Source: CAYJPV01 sp964372095
GTDB taxonomy: Bacteria > Acidobacteriota > Vicinamibacteria > Vicinamibacterales > JAKQTR01
Direction: 5' to 3'
Assembly (NCBI GenBank): GCA_964372095.1
Contig: CAYJPV010000027.1
Location: 1-64,000, forward strand
Length of the DNA: 64,000 bases
In this document: positions 43,255 to 52,468 of the stretch, piece after piece
How positions within the stretch are numbered: position 1 is the stretch's first letter
How the letters are laid out: the number at the start of each line of letters is the position of its first letter
The notes under the pieces: generated by a model
Seen by the model: only the letters and a program-made list of their open reading frames with translations
Database searches by the model: none
Told to the model about the DNA's origin: nothing
Position numbers and translations under genes: made by a program

Positions 43255-43632
43255 ATGGCCGCACGCCTTCTGGTTCTCCGGCCTCTCGGCTCGCTGCTCT
43301 GTCTGCTGCTCGCGCTGGCGCTGACGGCCGTCGCTTTCCAGGATCCCGTCCGCCACGACGTGACCGTGCGGGGACAGGACTACACCTTTACACCCGCCAG
43401 AATCGACGCGGCCACCGGCGATATCATCAGGATCACCCTGGTCGCCGAAGACGTGCCGTGTTCGTTCGCGATCGATGCCTACCGCATCTCCAAACGCGCC
43501 ACGCCCGGCCGTCCGGTCACGTTCGAGTTCCGGGCGGATCGGTCGGGCACCTTCCCGTTCTACTGCGACCTCACGACAGACGAACACTGCCGGACGATGC
43601 GGGGCGAGTTGGTGGTCGCAAGCCGCCCGTGA
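43255..43632 (+). CDS. Secreted cupredoxin-like protein with altered copper ligands
   Basis: A 125-aa exported protein: signal peptide to about residue 28 (ALALTAVAFQ), then one cupredoxin beta-sandwich. The copper loop region FPFYCDLTTDEHCRTMRGELVV has Cys, His, second Cys and Met. The first ligand position, where cupredoxins and COX2-like domains usually have His (VPHSF), reads EDVPCSFAID with Cys. Three Cys, one His and one Met may form an unusual copper site or a disulfide. AAAGGA lies eight bases before the ATG. It is a single gene with its own promoter; an electron-transfer or copper-handling role is inferred. Confidence 0.75.
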   Translation: MAARLLVLRPLGSLLCLLLALALTAVAFQDPVRHDVTVRGQDYTFTPARIDAATGDIIRITLVAEDVPCSFAIDAYRISKRATPGRPVTFEFRADRSGTFPFYCDLTTDEHCRTMRGELVVASRP

Positions 43633-43718
43633 CGTGGGCGGATCCTCAGCACGTGTCTGAACGGTCTGCCTGCGCCTTCGTCGGCTGGCGCTGAACCCCG
43701 TCGCTGCGCCGGCGCACG

Positions 43719-44849
43719 TCAGGGCGTAGCGCGGCTGGCCCACCGGCGGGCAAGCTCGAGCCGGGCCGACACAGGCGGGTGCGAGCAGAACCACAGCCTG
43801 ACCCAACCCGGGGGGTCCTCCTCGGCCAGGCTGGCAGCCGAGATACGCCGGATGACCGCCGTGAAGGCCTGCGGGTTCCGGGTGAGGTCAAGCGCCTGCC
43901 AGTCGGCTCGACGCTCGACTGCACGTGAGACCGCGAGCAGCGCCGGCGTCGCGCAGCCGCCGACGAGGGTTCCCGCCAGGACCAGCAGGGGGAGCCCTGC
44001 CGGGTCCGACACGGCCGTCAGGCCGATCGCCCCACCCAGCGCCTCCAGAGCCCACTGCCCGGCCAGCAACGACGCCCCCACCGCGACCGCCTCGGCGGCC
44101 ACGGTCTTCCAGGTGTCGGCACTCGCCTGGTGCGCCAGTTCGTGGGCCAGCACCACTTCGATCTCCTCGTCGGAGTAGTCTGCCAGCAACGTATCCGACA
44201 GCAGGATACGGCGGCTCGCCCCGAGACCCGTGAGGACGGCGTTCGCGCGGTGCGGAGCCGCCCCGAGGTGCCAGGCGTACACGCCGATGGTGCGGATGCC
44301 GGCCCTGGCCGCCAGCGCGTTCAGGCGGCGGACCAGGTCCTCCCGGCTCAGGGGCGAGATGCGCGACATACGTGGCACGAACCAGACGGGTACGGCCCAG
44401 AGCAGGAACACCCCCGCACACAGTGACACTCCCCACACGGGCAGCCACCACTGCGCGGGCCACGTCCGGACACCAGCGTAGACGACGGTGGCCGCCAGCA
44501 CGGACAACGCACCGCCCACGGCGACGGCACGCGCGTGGTCCAGGCCCCAGGCCGACGGGGGCTGCGTCGTGAGGCCGAAGCGGCGGTCCAGGCCGTACCG
44601 GCCGACGAACAGCAACGGCAGCAGACCAAGTTCGTGGAGCGCGACCAGGAACACGGCACACACCGCCGGTACGAGTGCCTCGCGGACGGGCGCGGGCACG
44701 AACGCCACGATGCTCCAGGCGGTATCACGAATGCTGTGGTGGAAACCGGAGGTGAGGAGGGCGGCCGGCAGCAATACGGCCCAGGCGGCGGCCACGATGG
44801 TGGTCCGCCGCCGCAGGCGCTGAAATCGTGTGCCCCGGTCCTCGTTCAT
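43719..44849 (-). CDS. M48-family membrane zinc metalloprotease
   Basis: A 376-aa Ste24/CAAX-type integral membrane protease. Hydrophobic segments lie near residues 18-35, 45-80, 105-128 and 135-160. The cytosolic-side catalytic motif is VVLAHELAHQ (HExxH), with the distal ligand Glu in AVERRADWQAL after two more hydrophobic stretches. Family members process prenylated or damaged membrane proteins. No clear Shine-Dalgarno precedes the ATG at 44849. It lies 63 bases downstream of the DUF4097 gene, last of a minus-strand block. Confidence 0.85.
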   Translation of the reverse strand: MNEDRGTRFQRLRRRTTIVAAAWAVLLPAALLTSGFHHSIRDTAWSIVAFVPAPVREALVPAVCAVFLVALHELGLLPLLFVGRYGLDRRFGLTTQPPSAWGLDHARAVAVGGALSVLAATVVYAGVRTWPAQWWLPVWGVSLCAGVFLLWAVPVWFVPRMSRISPLSREDLVRRLNALAARAGIRTIGVYAWHLGAAPHRANAVLTGLGASRRILLSDTLLADYSDEEIEVVLAHELAHQASADTWKTVAAEAVAVGASLLAGQWALEALGGAIGLTAVSDPAGLPLLVLAGTLVGGCATPALLAVSRAVERRADWQALDLTRNPQAFTAVIRRISAASLAEEDPPGWVRLWFCSHPPVSARLELARRWASRATP

Positions 44850-44912
44850 GGACGACAGCCGGTCTCAGGGCGCGTTCGCGCGACCCGGACCAGGCGGGGC
44901 CTGTCCGGATGT

Positions 44913-45716
44913 TCAGGAACGGCGGATACGGATGCCGCCATTCACCGTCTCGATGCGGATGGCAGGGCCGCCGCCGTTCAGCGTCCCCTCGAGGCGGCGC
45001 CTCGACGTCTCCGTCTTCTCGATGGGCAGATCCGTCACGCTGATGCCGCCGTTGACGCACCGCACGGACACCGTGCCCTTCGCCTCTTCCGGCAGACGCA
45101 GTTCAATCCCGCCGTTGGTCGTCTCCAGGCTGAGGCCGTCGGCCGCCACACCGCTCATCGCGATGTCGAGGCCGCCGTTGGTGCTCGTTGCGGTCACGGC
45201 ACCGCCGAGGTCGTGCCCCCGGACGCCGCCGTTGGTGGTTTCTGCGCGGACCTGCCCCATCAACCGGGCCAGTTCGATACTGCCGTTCACGGTCTCGACA
45301 TCGATCTTCGCGCCGCGCGGCACGCGCAGGGTGTACTTCACCTCTACGCTCGAACGGCCCAGGCTCTTGGGATAGCGGGTCTCGAGACGCACACGCCCGG
45401 TCCCCTGTTCTTCCCGAATCTCGACCTGCTTCAGGAGGTCCCGCGCGGCCTCTTCGGTCCCGGCCTTGGCCGAGATCTCGGCCTTGACGTCGAACGTCGT
45501 GCCGTCGGTGCCCTCGACGAGGATGCGGCCGTTGGTATTGGCCACTTCGATGAGGGCGGTCTCGGACAGCGTGTAGGTCCTGGCCCACTGATCGACCGCT
45601 TTGGCCTTGCCGCCGTCCATGGTGTTGACGACGACGTCACAGGCCGTCAGACCCACCGCTGCGGCGGCCACCAGCGCGATCCGTGTGATGCGGCGAACAA
45701 ACCATGCGTTACGCAT
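44913..45716 (-). CDS. DUF4097-type lipoprotein (beta-solenoid adhesin-like)
   Basis: A 267-aa lipoprotein: signal peptide with lipobox VGLTAC, then DUF4097-like imperfect repeats built on the core 'TTNGG' (ETVNGSIELA, ETTNGGVRG, TSTNGGLDIA, ETTNGGIELR, RCVNGGISV, ETVNGGIRIR), about 20 residues apart. This predicts a right-handed parallel beta structure on the envelope. Function is unknown; such proteins often accompany stress or anti-sigma systems. The ATG at 45716 has GGGAGGG three bases upstream. Confidence 0.82.
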   Translation of the reverse strand: MRNAWFVRRITRIALVAAAAVGLTACDVVVNTMDGGKAKAVDQWARTYTLSETALIEVANTNGRILVEGTDGTTFDVKAEISAKAGTEEAARDLLKQVEIREEQGTGRVRLETRYPKSLGRSSVEVKYTLRVPRGAKIDVETVNGSIELARLMGQVRAETTNGGVRGHDLGGAVTATSTNGGLDIAMSGVAADGLSLETTNGGIELRLPEEAKGTVSVRCVNGGISVTDLPIEKTETSRRRLEGTLNGGGPAIRIETVNGGIRIRRS

Positions 45717-45773
45717 ACGCCCTCCCACCAGGGTAATACGACGACCTGGCGAGCGGAGTTCCCCGGGACGACG

Positions 45774-48700
45774 TCAGTTCAGCTTCACGGAGATCAGCTT
45801 CGACACTCCCGGTTCGGCCATGGTCACCCCGTACATCCGGTCGGCAATCTCCATCGTCTTGCGGTTGTGGGTGATCAGAATGAACTGGGTCTCGTCCTGC
45901 ATCGACCGCAGGATCTCGAGGAAGCGCCCGGTGTTGGCGTCGTCGAGCGGCGCGTCGATCTCGTCGAGCACGCAGAACGGGCTGGGCTTGTACTTGAAGA
46001 TGGCGAACATGAGCGAGATGGCCGTGAGGGCCTTCTCGCCGCCCGACAGCAACTGCACGCTCTGCAGCCGCTTGCCCGGAGGCTGGGCGATGACCTCGAT
46101 CCCGGACTCGAGCAGGTCCTGCTCGTCGAGCAGCGTGAGCCCGGCGCGGCCCCCGCCGAAGAGCGCGGCGAAGATCTCCTGGAACTGCTGGTTGATGGCA
46201 TCAAACGCTTCGCGGAACCGTTCCCGCGTGGTCAGATCGATCTTGCGGATCGCCTCGCCCGTCGACGAGATCGAGTCGACGAGGTCTTTGCGCTGGGTGG
46301 TCAGGAACCCGTAGCGGTTCTCCAGTTCGTCGTACTGCTCGATCGCCATCATGTTGACCGGACCCAGGCGCTCGATCTTGCGGCGCAGTTCGGCGATGGC
46401 GTCCTCGGGAGTCAGCGGCCGGGCGTCGGCCTGAAGAGGCGCCTCCACGGCTGCACCGTCCTCGGCCGGCACGACCGGGGGCACTCCCTCGGCCTCGGGC
46501 ACCCCGCCGTCGTCGTCGGGTTCCTCGGCGTAGATGGCACGCCAGTCAGGGCTCACGGCCCCGTCACGCTCCATCTGCTCGACTTCGGCAATCACCGACG
46601 GCAGGTCCGCCTGCAACGTCTCGAGCACCGTGTCCGCCAGGTGACCCAGGTCGCTTTCGGCCTTGGCGCGCTGGACTTCTGCCTCGGACAACGCCGCGCG
46701 AACGGTGTCCAGTGCCTTGCGTGCCTCGCGAATCGTGTGTTCCTGGGTGTCGCCGAGGCCGCGCAGTTCGTTGACCGCGTCGTCGGCGAGGCGCACCAGT
46801 TCCCGGGCCGCGTCGAGGGCGCGCAGCGCGTCATCGAGGGCCTGCCGGCCGTCCGAGAGGGACTGGCGCAGCCGATCCTGCTCGGTGCCGATACGGACCA
46901 GCTCGTCCTGCCGCGCCGTCAGCCGTGACTCGATCTCGCGATGGGCTTCCTCGACCCGCACGGCCTCCAGGGCCATCGACGACGCACGCTCGACCAGGCG
47001 CGCGTGCACCGTCATCGCGTCGCGCACCTGCTCGGACCGGATACGGGCTTCGTCGCGGGCCTCGAACAGGCGCCGCTGGGCGTCGGCCAGCCTGTCGTCC
47101 ACGGAACGCTGCTGGTCGGTCAGTTGAGCGATGGAGGCCCGAGCCTCGAACTGCCGCGACTCGAGCGCCGCCAGCTCATCGTCGCACCGGTGCGAGTCGC
47201 GCGCCACGAGTTCGCGCTTCTGCTGGACCCGCCGGACGTCATCGTCGTTCTGCCGCAGGCGCATCTCGAAACCGACGATGGCTTTTTCCTGCTCGTGGAA
47301 GGCGGCGGTGCACGACGCGATGGCGGCCAGCGTCTCGGTTTCGCGCTGCTCCACGCCGGCCAGCCGCTCGGCGGTCAGTGCGAGTTCCAGGCGGACGGCT
47401 TCGAGGGCTTCGCGAGTGTCTCGGATCTCGCGGCGGGTCTGGAGAATGCCGTGGCTCTCGTCGCGGCCCTGGCCGCCGACGACCATGTGCGGCCCGCGGA
47501 GCAGATCGCCTTCGCGGGTGGCGATGGGCGCGGACGTCAGGACCGCCCCGGCCACGGCGGACGCGTACGAATCGGCCACCCAGCCCGGCGTGGCCAGCAC
47601 GCGAATGGCGTCGGCGTACGGACCGCTGACGGCCACCACGTCCGACAGCGGCGTCAGACCCGCCACGGGCGCGGCCTCGATCGGGGTCGTCGTGGCGGGC
47701 ACGCCGCCGACCACGGCAAAACCACAGCGGCCGGCGGCGCGTTCGCGCGCGAACGCCAGCCCCTCGGCCGCGTCGTCGTGGGTCGCCACGACGACGTATT
47801 GCAGGCGTTCGCCGAGGCAGGCCTCGACGGCGCGTTCGAATCCGGGCGTGACGTCGAGATAGTCAGCCAGCGATCCTGCGTGGCGCACGCGACCGCCCGA
47901 CTCCGCCAGGACCGACCGGGCCGCGTCCCCGTACGCCGCGCGCGCGTGCTCGAACTCTTCGAGCGAACGCTGGCGCGCTTCCTTGCCGGCGATGTCCTGC
48001 TCGAGCCCGCGGCGGACGGCGAGCAGGCGGTCACGCTGCAGGCGCAGGTCCGCGAGTTCGGCGTCAAGCCGCGTCCGGTCCTGCCGGAGCGACGCCAGGG
48101 TATCCGTGGCCGATTCGAGCGCCGCGTCCGTGCGTTCACGTTCGACCTGAATCCGGGCCGCTTCGACCTCCAGGTCGTCGCGCTCCGTGGCCAGGCGCGC
48201 CAGATCCGCCGACACCCGGGCGCGTCCGGCCAGGGCGTTGTCGATGGCGTTCTGCAGGGCGGTTGCGGTATTCGCCAGCGAGTACTGCTCGCTGCGCACG
48301 GCTTCGACGTCGGCCTCGAGGCCTTCGAGCATGCCCTGCGCGCGCACCTGCTCGTCGTTGGCCGCCGACAAACCTGCCGCCGCGTTCTCCCGCTCGTGGG
48401 CGGCCCGCTCGGCATCCTGCCGGCGCACGTCGACCAGCGCCGCCGCCGGGCCACGCTGCTCGAGCAGGATCTCGATTTCAGCCGCGACCTCGGTCTGCCG
48501 CCGCGCCAGCCCGCCCAGTTGCTGCTCGTCGCTCTGGAGCCGCTGCTCCAGGCGCCCGATCTCCACCTCGTGGGTGTGGGCACGTTCGCGTTCTTCCCGG
48601 GCCGCCGTCTCGCGCTGCGCCACTTCGAGGCGGAGCCGTTCCAGTTCGTTCTCGAGGGCCGCCAGTTCCGACCCTGCCGCCGCCTCCCGGGCGCGAACAT

Positions 48701-49493
48701 CGGCGATACGGGCGTCCGCGGACTCGATGGCCTGGGCCAGCACGCGCTGCCGGCGCGCGAACTGGACCTTCTCCCACCTGCGCAGCTCATCGCGCAGGCG
48801 CTGGTACCGACGCGCCTTGGCAGCCTGCCGCTTGAGGGTGCCGCGCTGTTTCTCGACCTCGAAGATAATGTCGTCGATCCGCGTCAGGTTCTGCTGCGAG
48901 GCCTCGAGCTTGAGTTCGGCCGCGCGCCGGCGCGCCTTGTACTTCGTCACGCCCGCCGCTTCCTCGATCAACTGGCGGCGATCGGTCGGCCGCGTGCTGA
49001 GAATCATCCCGATCTTGCCCTGCTCGATGATCGCGTAGGCCTTCGCGCCGAGGCCCGTGTCCATCAGCAGTTCATGGACGTCCTTGAGGCGTACCACGTC
49101 CCCGTTGATCAGGTACTCGCTCTCACCCGAGCGATAGAGGCGCCGCGTGAGCTCGACCTCGCGCAGTAACGGCTTCCCGTCGTCGTCGACCAGATCGCCC
49201 GGCGTACCGGGGGGGCCGGCCTCGACCACGGGGACGCCCGCCAGCAGCAGGCGCACCTCGGCCGCCGCCACCGGCTTGCGGGCATCGCTGCCGCTGAAGA
49301 TCACGTCTTCCATGCGGTCGCCGCGCAGGCTCTTGGCGCTCTGCTCGCCGAGCACCCAGACGATGGCATCGGCCACGTTGCTCTTCCCGCATCCGTTCGG
49401 GCCGACAATGGCCGTGACGCCGCGGTCGAACGCAAGTTCCGACCGGTCACAGAAAGACTTGAAACCGCTGATTTCCAGACGTTGCAAACGCAT
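45774..49493 (-). CDS. smc: Chromosome segregation protein SMC
   Basis: A 1239-aa condensin ATPase. Its N-terminal head has Walker A GPNGCGKSNVADAI. Coiled coils span ~165-500 and ~670-1000, with a hinge between (~520-650, with RAAGRCGFAVVGG). The C-terminal head holds LGPVNMMAIEQY, the signature LLSGGEKALTAISLMFA and Walker B FCVLDEIDAPLDD. An Ala/Pro/Glu-rich insertion (around residues 985-1025; EPDDDGGVPEAEGVPPVVPA) interrupts the coil just before the LGPVN motif. The usual partners scpA and scpB are not in the window. It lies 41 bases after the ctp gene. Confidence 0.93.
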   Translation of the reverse strand: MRLQRLEISGFKSFCDRSELAFDRGVTAIVGPNGCGKSNVADAIVWVLGEQSAKSLRGDRMEDVIFSGSDARKPVAAAEVRLLLAGVPVVEAGPPGTPGDLVDDDGKPLLREVELTRRLYRSGESEYLINGDVVRLKDVHELLMDTGLGAKAYAIIEQGKIGMILSTRPTDRRQLIEEAAGVTKYKARRRAAELKLEASQQNLTRIDDIIFEVEKQRGTLKRQAAKARRYQRLRDELRRWEKVQFARRQRVLAQAIESADARIADVRAREAAAGSELAALENELERLRLEVAQRETAAREERERAHTHEVEIGRLEQRLQSDEQQLGGLARRQTEVAAEIEILLEQRGPAAALVDVRRQDAERAAHERENAAAGLSAANDEQVRAQGMLEGLEADVEAVRSEQYSLANTATALQNAIDNALAGRARVSADLARLATERDDLEVEAARIQVERERTDAALESATDTLASLRQDRTRLDAELADLRLQRDRLLAVRRGLEQDIAGKEARQRSLEEFEHARAAYGDAARSVLAESGGRVRHAGSLADYLDVTPGFERAVEACLGERLQYVVVATHDDAAEGLAFARERAAGRCGFAVVGGVPATTTPIEAAPVAGLTPLSDVVAVSGPYADAIRVLATPGWVADSYASAVAGAVLTSAPIATREGDLLRGPHMVVGGQGRDESHGILQTRREIRDTREALEAVRLELALTAERLAGVEQRETETLAAIASCTAAFHEQEKAIVGFEMRLRQNDDDVRRVQQKRELVARDSHRCDDELAALESRQFEARASIAQLTDQQRSVDDRLADAQRRLFEARDEARIRSEQVRDAMTVHARLVERASSMALEAVRVEEAHREIESRLTARQDELVRIGTEQDRLRQSLSDGRQALDDALRALDAARELVRLADDAVNELRGLGDTQEHTIREARKALDTVRAALSEAEVQRAKAESDLGHLADTVLETLQADLPSVIAEVEQMERDGAVSPDWRAIYAEEPDDDGGVPEAEGVPPVVPAEDGAAVEAPLQADARPLTPEDAIAELRRKIERLGPVNMMAIEQYDELENRYGFLTTQRKDLVDSISSTGEAIRKIDLTTRERFREAFDAINQQFQEIFAALFGGGRAGLTLLDEQDLLESGIEVIAQPPGKRLQSVQLLSGGEKALTAISLMFAIFKYKPSPFCVLDEIDAPLDDANTGRFLEILRSMQDETQFILITHNRKTMEIADRMYGVTMAEPGVSKLISVKLN

Positions 49494-49534
49494 CGTGATG
49501 TCAGATCGTGAGTGGGACCCGGGCCGGGCCTGGC

Positions 49535-51163
49535 TTACTTGTCATGACCGGCAGGGCCGGACGGAATCCTGGTTCCCGCGACCAGCCGTTCGGCCTCGGG
49601 GAACAGCCCCAGCGCCAGCCGCGCCTGCGGGTCGGCTTCGATGAGGTGTCGCCGTGCATCGGCGACACCGAACAGGTTGACGTCGATCTCGTAGCGGATC
49701 ATCGCCTTGATGAACTCCAGATCCTGGGTGAATCCGGCTGCGTCCATCGGCAGGCGCTCGGCCGAGATATGCTCGCGGAACGCGTCGACCATCGCCGCGT
49801 CGACCTCGAATCCCTGCGGCACAAACCGGCGTTCAGTGGCGGTCACGGCAATCCGCGTGTCACCCAGCGCGGAGTACTTCTGCGCGAACGACGCGAACGC
49901 CTGCCGCGCGTAGAGCGTGCGACCGTACTTCGACGGATTAAACCCTTCGATCGGGCCTTCCAGGCGATGGTCGGGTTCGATGCCGCCGCCGCCGTACACC
50001 TTGCGCCCCGCGAGGGTGTACTTCAGGTCTGACGCCGACCGTTCGCGGGGAGCAGCCTGGTCGCGGGCGGTGTACAGGAGGTACTCGTCGAACGTGCCAT
50101 CCCAGGGCCGCTGGATGAGCCGGCCGCTGGGCGTGTAGTACCGGGCGGTGGTCAGCGCCAGCCCGGCACCTTCACTGATGCGGTACACGGACTGCACGAG
50201 GGCCTTGCCGAACGTCGTCTCGCCGACGATGACCGCGCGGTCGTGGTCCTGCAGGGCGCCGGCTACGATCTCCGACGCGCTGGCGCTGCTGCGGTTGGTC
50301 AGCACGACGAGCGGAAGGGACGTGTAGCCACTCTTCTCCGTGGCGCGGAAATCCTGATCCGAGTTGGGCACGCGCCCGCGCGTGTACACGATAAGCAGCC
50401 CCTGGGGCAGGAACTGATTCGCCACCTTGATGGCCTGGTCAAGCGGGCCACCCGGGTTGCCGCGCAGATCCAGCACCAGGCGTTTCATGCCGTCGCGGGT
50501 GAGCGACGCCAGCGACTGCGAGAGGTCGTGGTCGGTCTGCTCGGCGAAGTCCTGCAACCGCACGTACCCCGTGCCGCCCGGCAGCACGAACGCCGCAGGG
50601 ACGGTCGGGATGTGGATTTCGTCACGCGGCACTTCCAGTTCGATCAACTGGTCGTAGCCCCGCCGGCGAAGCGCGATCTTCACCAGCGTGCCCTTCGGGC
50701 CGCGCAGACGCCGCGCCGCCTCCTCGCTGGTCAGCCCTTTGGCGCTTTCGTCGGCGATCCGCGCGATGACGTCGCCACGGCGCACCCCCTTCCGGTACGC
50801 CGGCGACCCTTCGAAGAGCGAGACCGCCGTGATGTCGCCGTCGATCACCTGAATCGTGATCCCGAGGCCGAAGTAGCGGCCTTCCTGCCGCTCACGCATC
50901 TGGGCGTACGTCCGGGGATCGAGGAAGCTGGAGTGGGGGTCGAGGGTCTGGAGCATGCCGCCGATCGCGTTGTAGACCACGCGGTCGGTCGGGATCTTCT
51001 CCACGAAGTCCGTTTCGACGAGCCGCAGCGCCGCCGTAAAGGCCCGGTACTGCTCGGGCAGGCGTTCCTGGCTGGACGCCGTACTCCGGCCCAGGTACCC
51101 GCCCACGACGGCGGATACGGCCAGCACGATGGCCCCGAAAGTGGCGAAGCGGGCTGTTCGCAT
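49535..51163 (-). CDS. S41-family C-terminal processing peptidase
   Basis: A 542-aa periplasmic Ctp protease. It has an N-terminal signal/anchor (residues ~8-25), helical part with TVRM-like LDPHSSFLDPRTYAQM, a PDZ domain (GLGITIQV to RRGDVIARI), then the Ser/Lys catalytic core: VLDLRGNPGG, LTNRSSASASEIVAGAL with the active Ser and GETTFGKALVQ with the Lys. A ~150-residue C-terminal domain ends near residue 540. The predicted promoter TTGCTG-17-TACGAT gives a transcript starting at the ATG itself (leaderless). Confidence 0.92.
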   Translation of the reverse strand: MRTARFATFGAIVLAVSAVVGGYLGRSTASSQERLPEQYRAFTAALRLVETDFVEKIPTDRVVYNAIGGMLQTLDPHSSFLDPRTYAQMRERQEGRYFGLGITIQVIDGDITAVSLFEGSPAYRKGVRRGDVIARIADESAKGLTSEEAARRLRGPKGTLVKIALRRRGYDQLIELEVPRDEIHIPTVPAAFVLPGGTGYVRLQDFAEQTDHDLSQSLASLTRDGMKRLVLDLRGNPGGPLDQAIKVANQFLPQGLLIVYTRGRVPNSDQDFRATEKSGYTSLPLVVLTNRSSASASEIVAGALQDHDRAVIVGETTFGKALVQSVYRISEGAGLALTTARYYTPSGRLIQRPWDGTFDEYLLYTARDQAAPRERSASDLKYTLAGRKVYGGGGIEPDHRLEGPIEGFNPSKYGRTLYARQAFASFAQKYSALGDTRIAVTATERRFVPQGFEVDAAMVDAFREHISAERLPMDAAGFTQDLEFIKAMIRYEIDVNLFGVADARRHLIEADPQARLALGLFPEAERLVAGTRIPSGPAGHDK

Positions 51164-51169
51164 CCCGTT

Positions 51170-51198
51170 ATCGTACCAGAGATATCACGGGGCAGCAA
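51170..51198 (-). promoter_or_regulatory. Leaderless promoter of the C-terminal peptidase gene
   Basis: On the minus strand: TTGCTG (51198-51193), 17-bp spacer, TACGAT (51175-51170). A start seven bases downstream is the A of the ATG at 51163. Confidence 0.6.
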
Positions 51199-51209
51199 AG
51201 GCTCCTTGC

Positions 51210-51239
51210 TTGACCCTGCGGCAAGCAGGTTCCTATAAT
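51210..51239 (+). promoter_or_regulatory. Promoter of the tatA-tatC operon
   Basis: TTGACC (51210-51215), 18-bp spacer, TATAAT (51234-51239), near consensus; divergent from the peptidase promoter with 11 bp between the -35 boxes. The leader is nearly 100 bases. Confidence 0.7.
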
Positions 51240-51336
51240 CGCTACTAATACTTACGGTGATCTCTCGCGAGCACGTGTGTGCCTTGGAGGGCGCCGGCGG
51301 GCCGCCTGCGAGGGCGCGCCCAGAGGAGCGACTGGA

Positions 51337-51588
51337 ATGTTCGGATCCATTGGCATGCCCGAGCTGATCATCATCCTGGTGATTGCGCTCATCATCTTCG
51401 GGCCGCGCAAGCTGCCGGAGCTCGGCAAGTCGCTCGGCCGGAGCCTCACCGAGTTTAGGCGCGCGTCGAACGAGTTGCGCAGCACCCTGGAAGACGAGAT
51501 CCGGGTCGAAGAACAGCAGAAGACCGCCGCTCCCGTGCCCGCTGCCGGCGAGCAGCCGCCCACGACGCCCAGCGCGTCGGCCCAGTAG
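51337..51588 (+). CDS. tatA: Twin-arginine translocase subunit TatA/TatE
   Basis: An 83-aa subunit. One N-terminal transmembrane helix (ELIIILVIALII) is followed by the FGPRKLPELGKSLGRSLTEFRR amphipathic helix and a Glu-rich, Pro/Ala-rich tail. AGAGGAG lies eight bases before the ATG. It forms the oligomeric pore; tatC follows 11 bases after its stop. The asparaginase-family gene at 14069-15205 carries a Tat signal and is a likely substrate. Confidence 0.92.
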   Translation: MFGSIGMPELIIILVIALIIFGPRKLPELGKSLGRSLTEFRRASNELRSTLEDEIRVEEQQKTAAPVPAAGEQPPTTPSASAQ

Positions 51589-51599
51589 CCGCGCGCCCC

Positions 51600-52433
51600 A
51601 TGGCGTTCCCGTTCCTCAAGAAGAAGGCCGCGCCTGCCCTCGGCAGTCCCACCGCCGGGCAGCGGGCCCTGCCCGGCGCTGACGAGCCCGACGACGACGG
51701 CGCGGGCAAGATGTCGTTCCTCGATCACCTCGACGAGTTGCGCCGGCGCCTCGTGGCGTCGGCGATTTCTCTCGCCGTGGGCGCGGCGGTCGCCTTCGCG
51801 TTCATCGACCGCATCTTCTCGTTCATCATGAAGCCCCTGGCCGACAAGCTGCCGGCCGGCGCGAGACTGACGGCGGTCGAGCCCACCGAACCGTTCATGC
51901 TCTACATCAAGATCGGGCTGCTGGCCGGTGTCGTCATCGCGGCCCCCCTGATCACTTGGCAGCTCTGGCTGTTCATCGCGCCGGGCCTCTACGCGAACGA
52001 GAAACGTTTCGCGTTGCCGTTCATCCTGCTGGCCACGGTCTGCTTCCTGGCGGGCGCGGCCTTCTCGCACTACTACGTGTTCCCCTTCGCCTGGGGGTTC
52101 CTGTCGACGTTCGCGCCGGACTTCGTGATGTTCGCGCCGCGCATCGAAGCGGTCTTCTCGCTGTACGCGATGCTGCTGCTCACGATGGGCGTCGTCTTCG
52201 AGATGCCGGCGGTCGTGCTCGCGCTGGCCAGAATGGGACTGGTCACCGCGAGATTCCTCTGGCGCCAGATCAAGCTGGCCGTGCTCATCATCTTCGTCGC
52301 CGCCGCCGTACTGACGCCGACCGGTGACGTCGGCACGCAGGTCCTCGTGGCTGGACCGATGGTCGTGCTCTATCTGCTGAGCATCGTGCTCGCGTGGATC
52401 TTCGGGAAACGCACGCGCGCTGAGGCAGAGTGA
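51600..52433 (+). CDS. tatC: Twin-arginine translocase subunit TatC
   Basis: A 277-aa six-helix receptor for twin-arginine signals. Hallmarks are SFLDHLDELRRRLV (N terminus), PTEPFMLYIKIGLLAG with the conserved Glu, and WLFIAPGLYANEKR. It begins with an unusual ~35-residue Ala/Gly/Asp-rich extension before the first helix. No tatB is visible; TatA may serve both roles. Confidence 0.93.
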   Translation: MAFPFLKKKAAPALGSPTAGQRALPGADEPDDDGAGKMSFLDHLDELRRRLVASAISLAVGAAVAFAFIDRIFSFIMKPLADKLPAGARLTAVEPTEPFMLYIKIGLLAGVVIAAPLITWQLWLFIAPGLYANEKRFALPFILLATVCFLAGAAFSHYYVFPFAWGFLSTFAPDFVMFAPRIEAVFSLYAMLLLTMGVVFEMPAVVLALARMGLVTARFLWRQIKLAVLIIFVAAAVLTPTGDVGTQVLVAGPMVVLYLLSIVLAWIFGKRTRAEAE

Positions 52434-52468
52434 CACCCGACGGCGGGCTGATCCTGTAAGCTGACACC

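Noticed and set aside
44535..49169. Long plus-strand open frames (about 797 and 742 codons) opposite the M48, DUF4097 and smc genes
   Set aside because: They lie fully antisense to recognised genes, span gene borders and have Arg/His/Gly-rich shadow composition.
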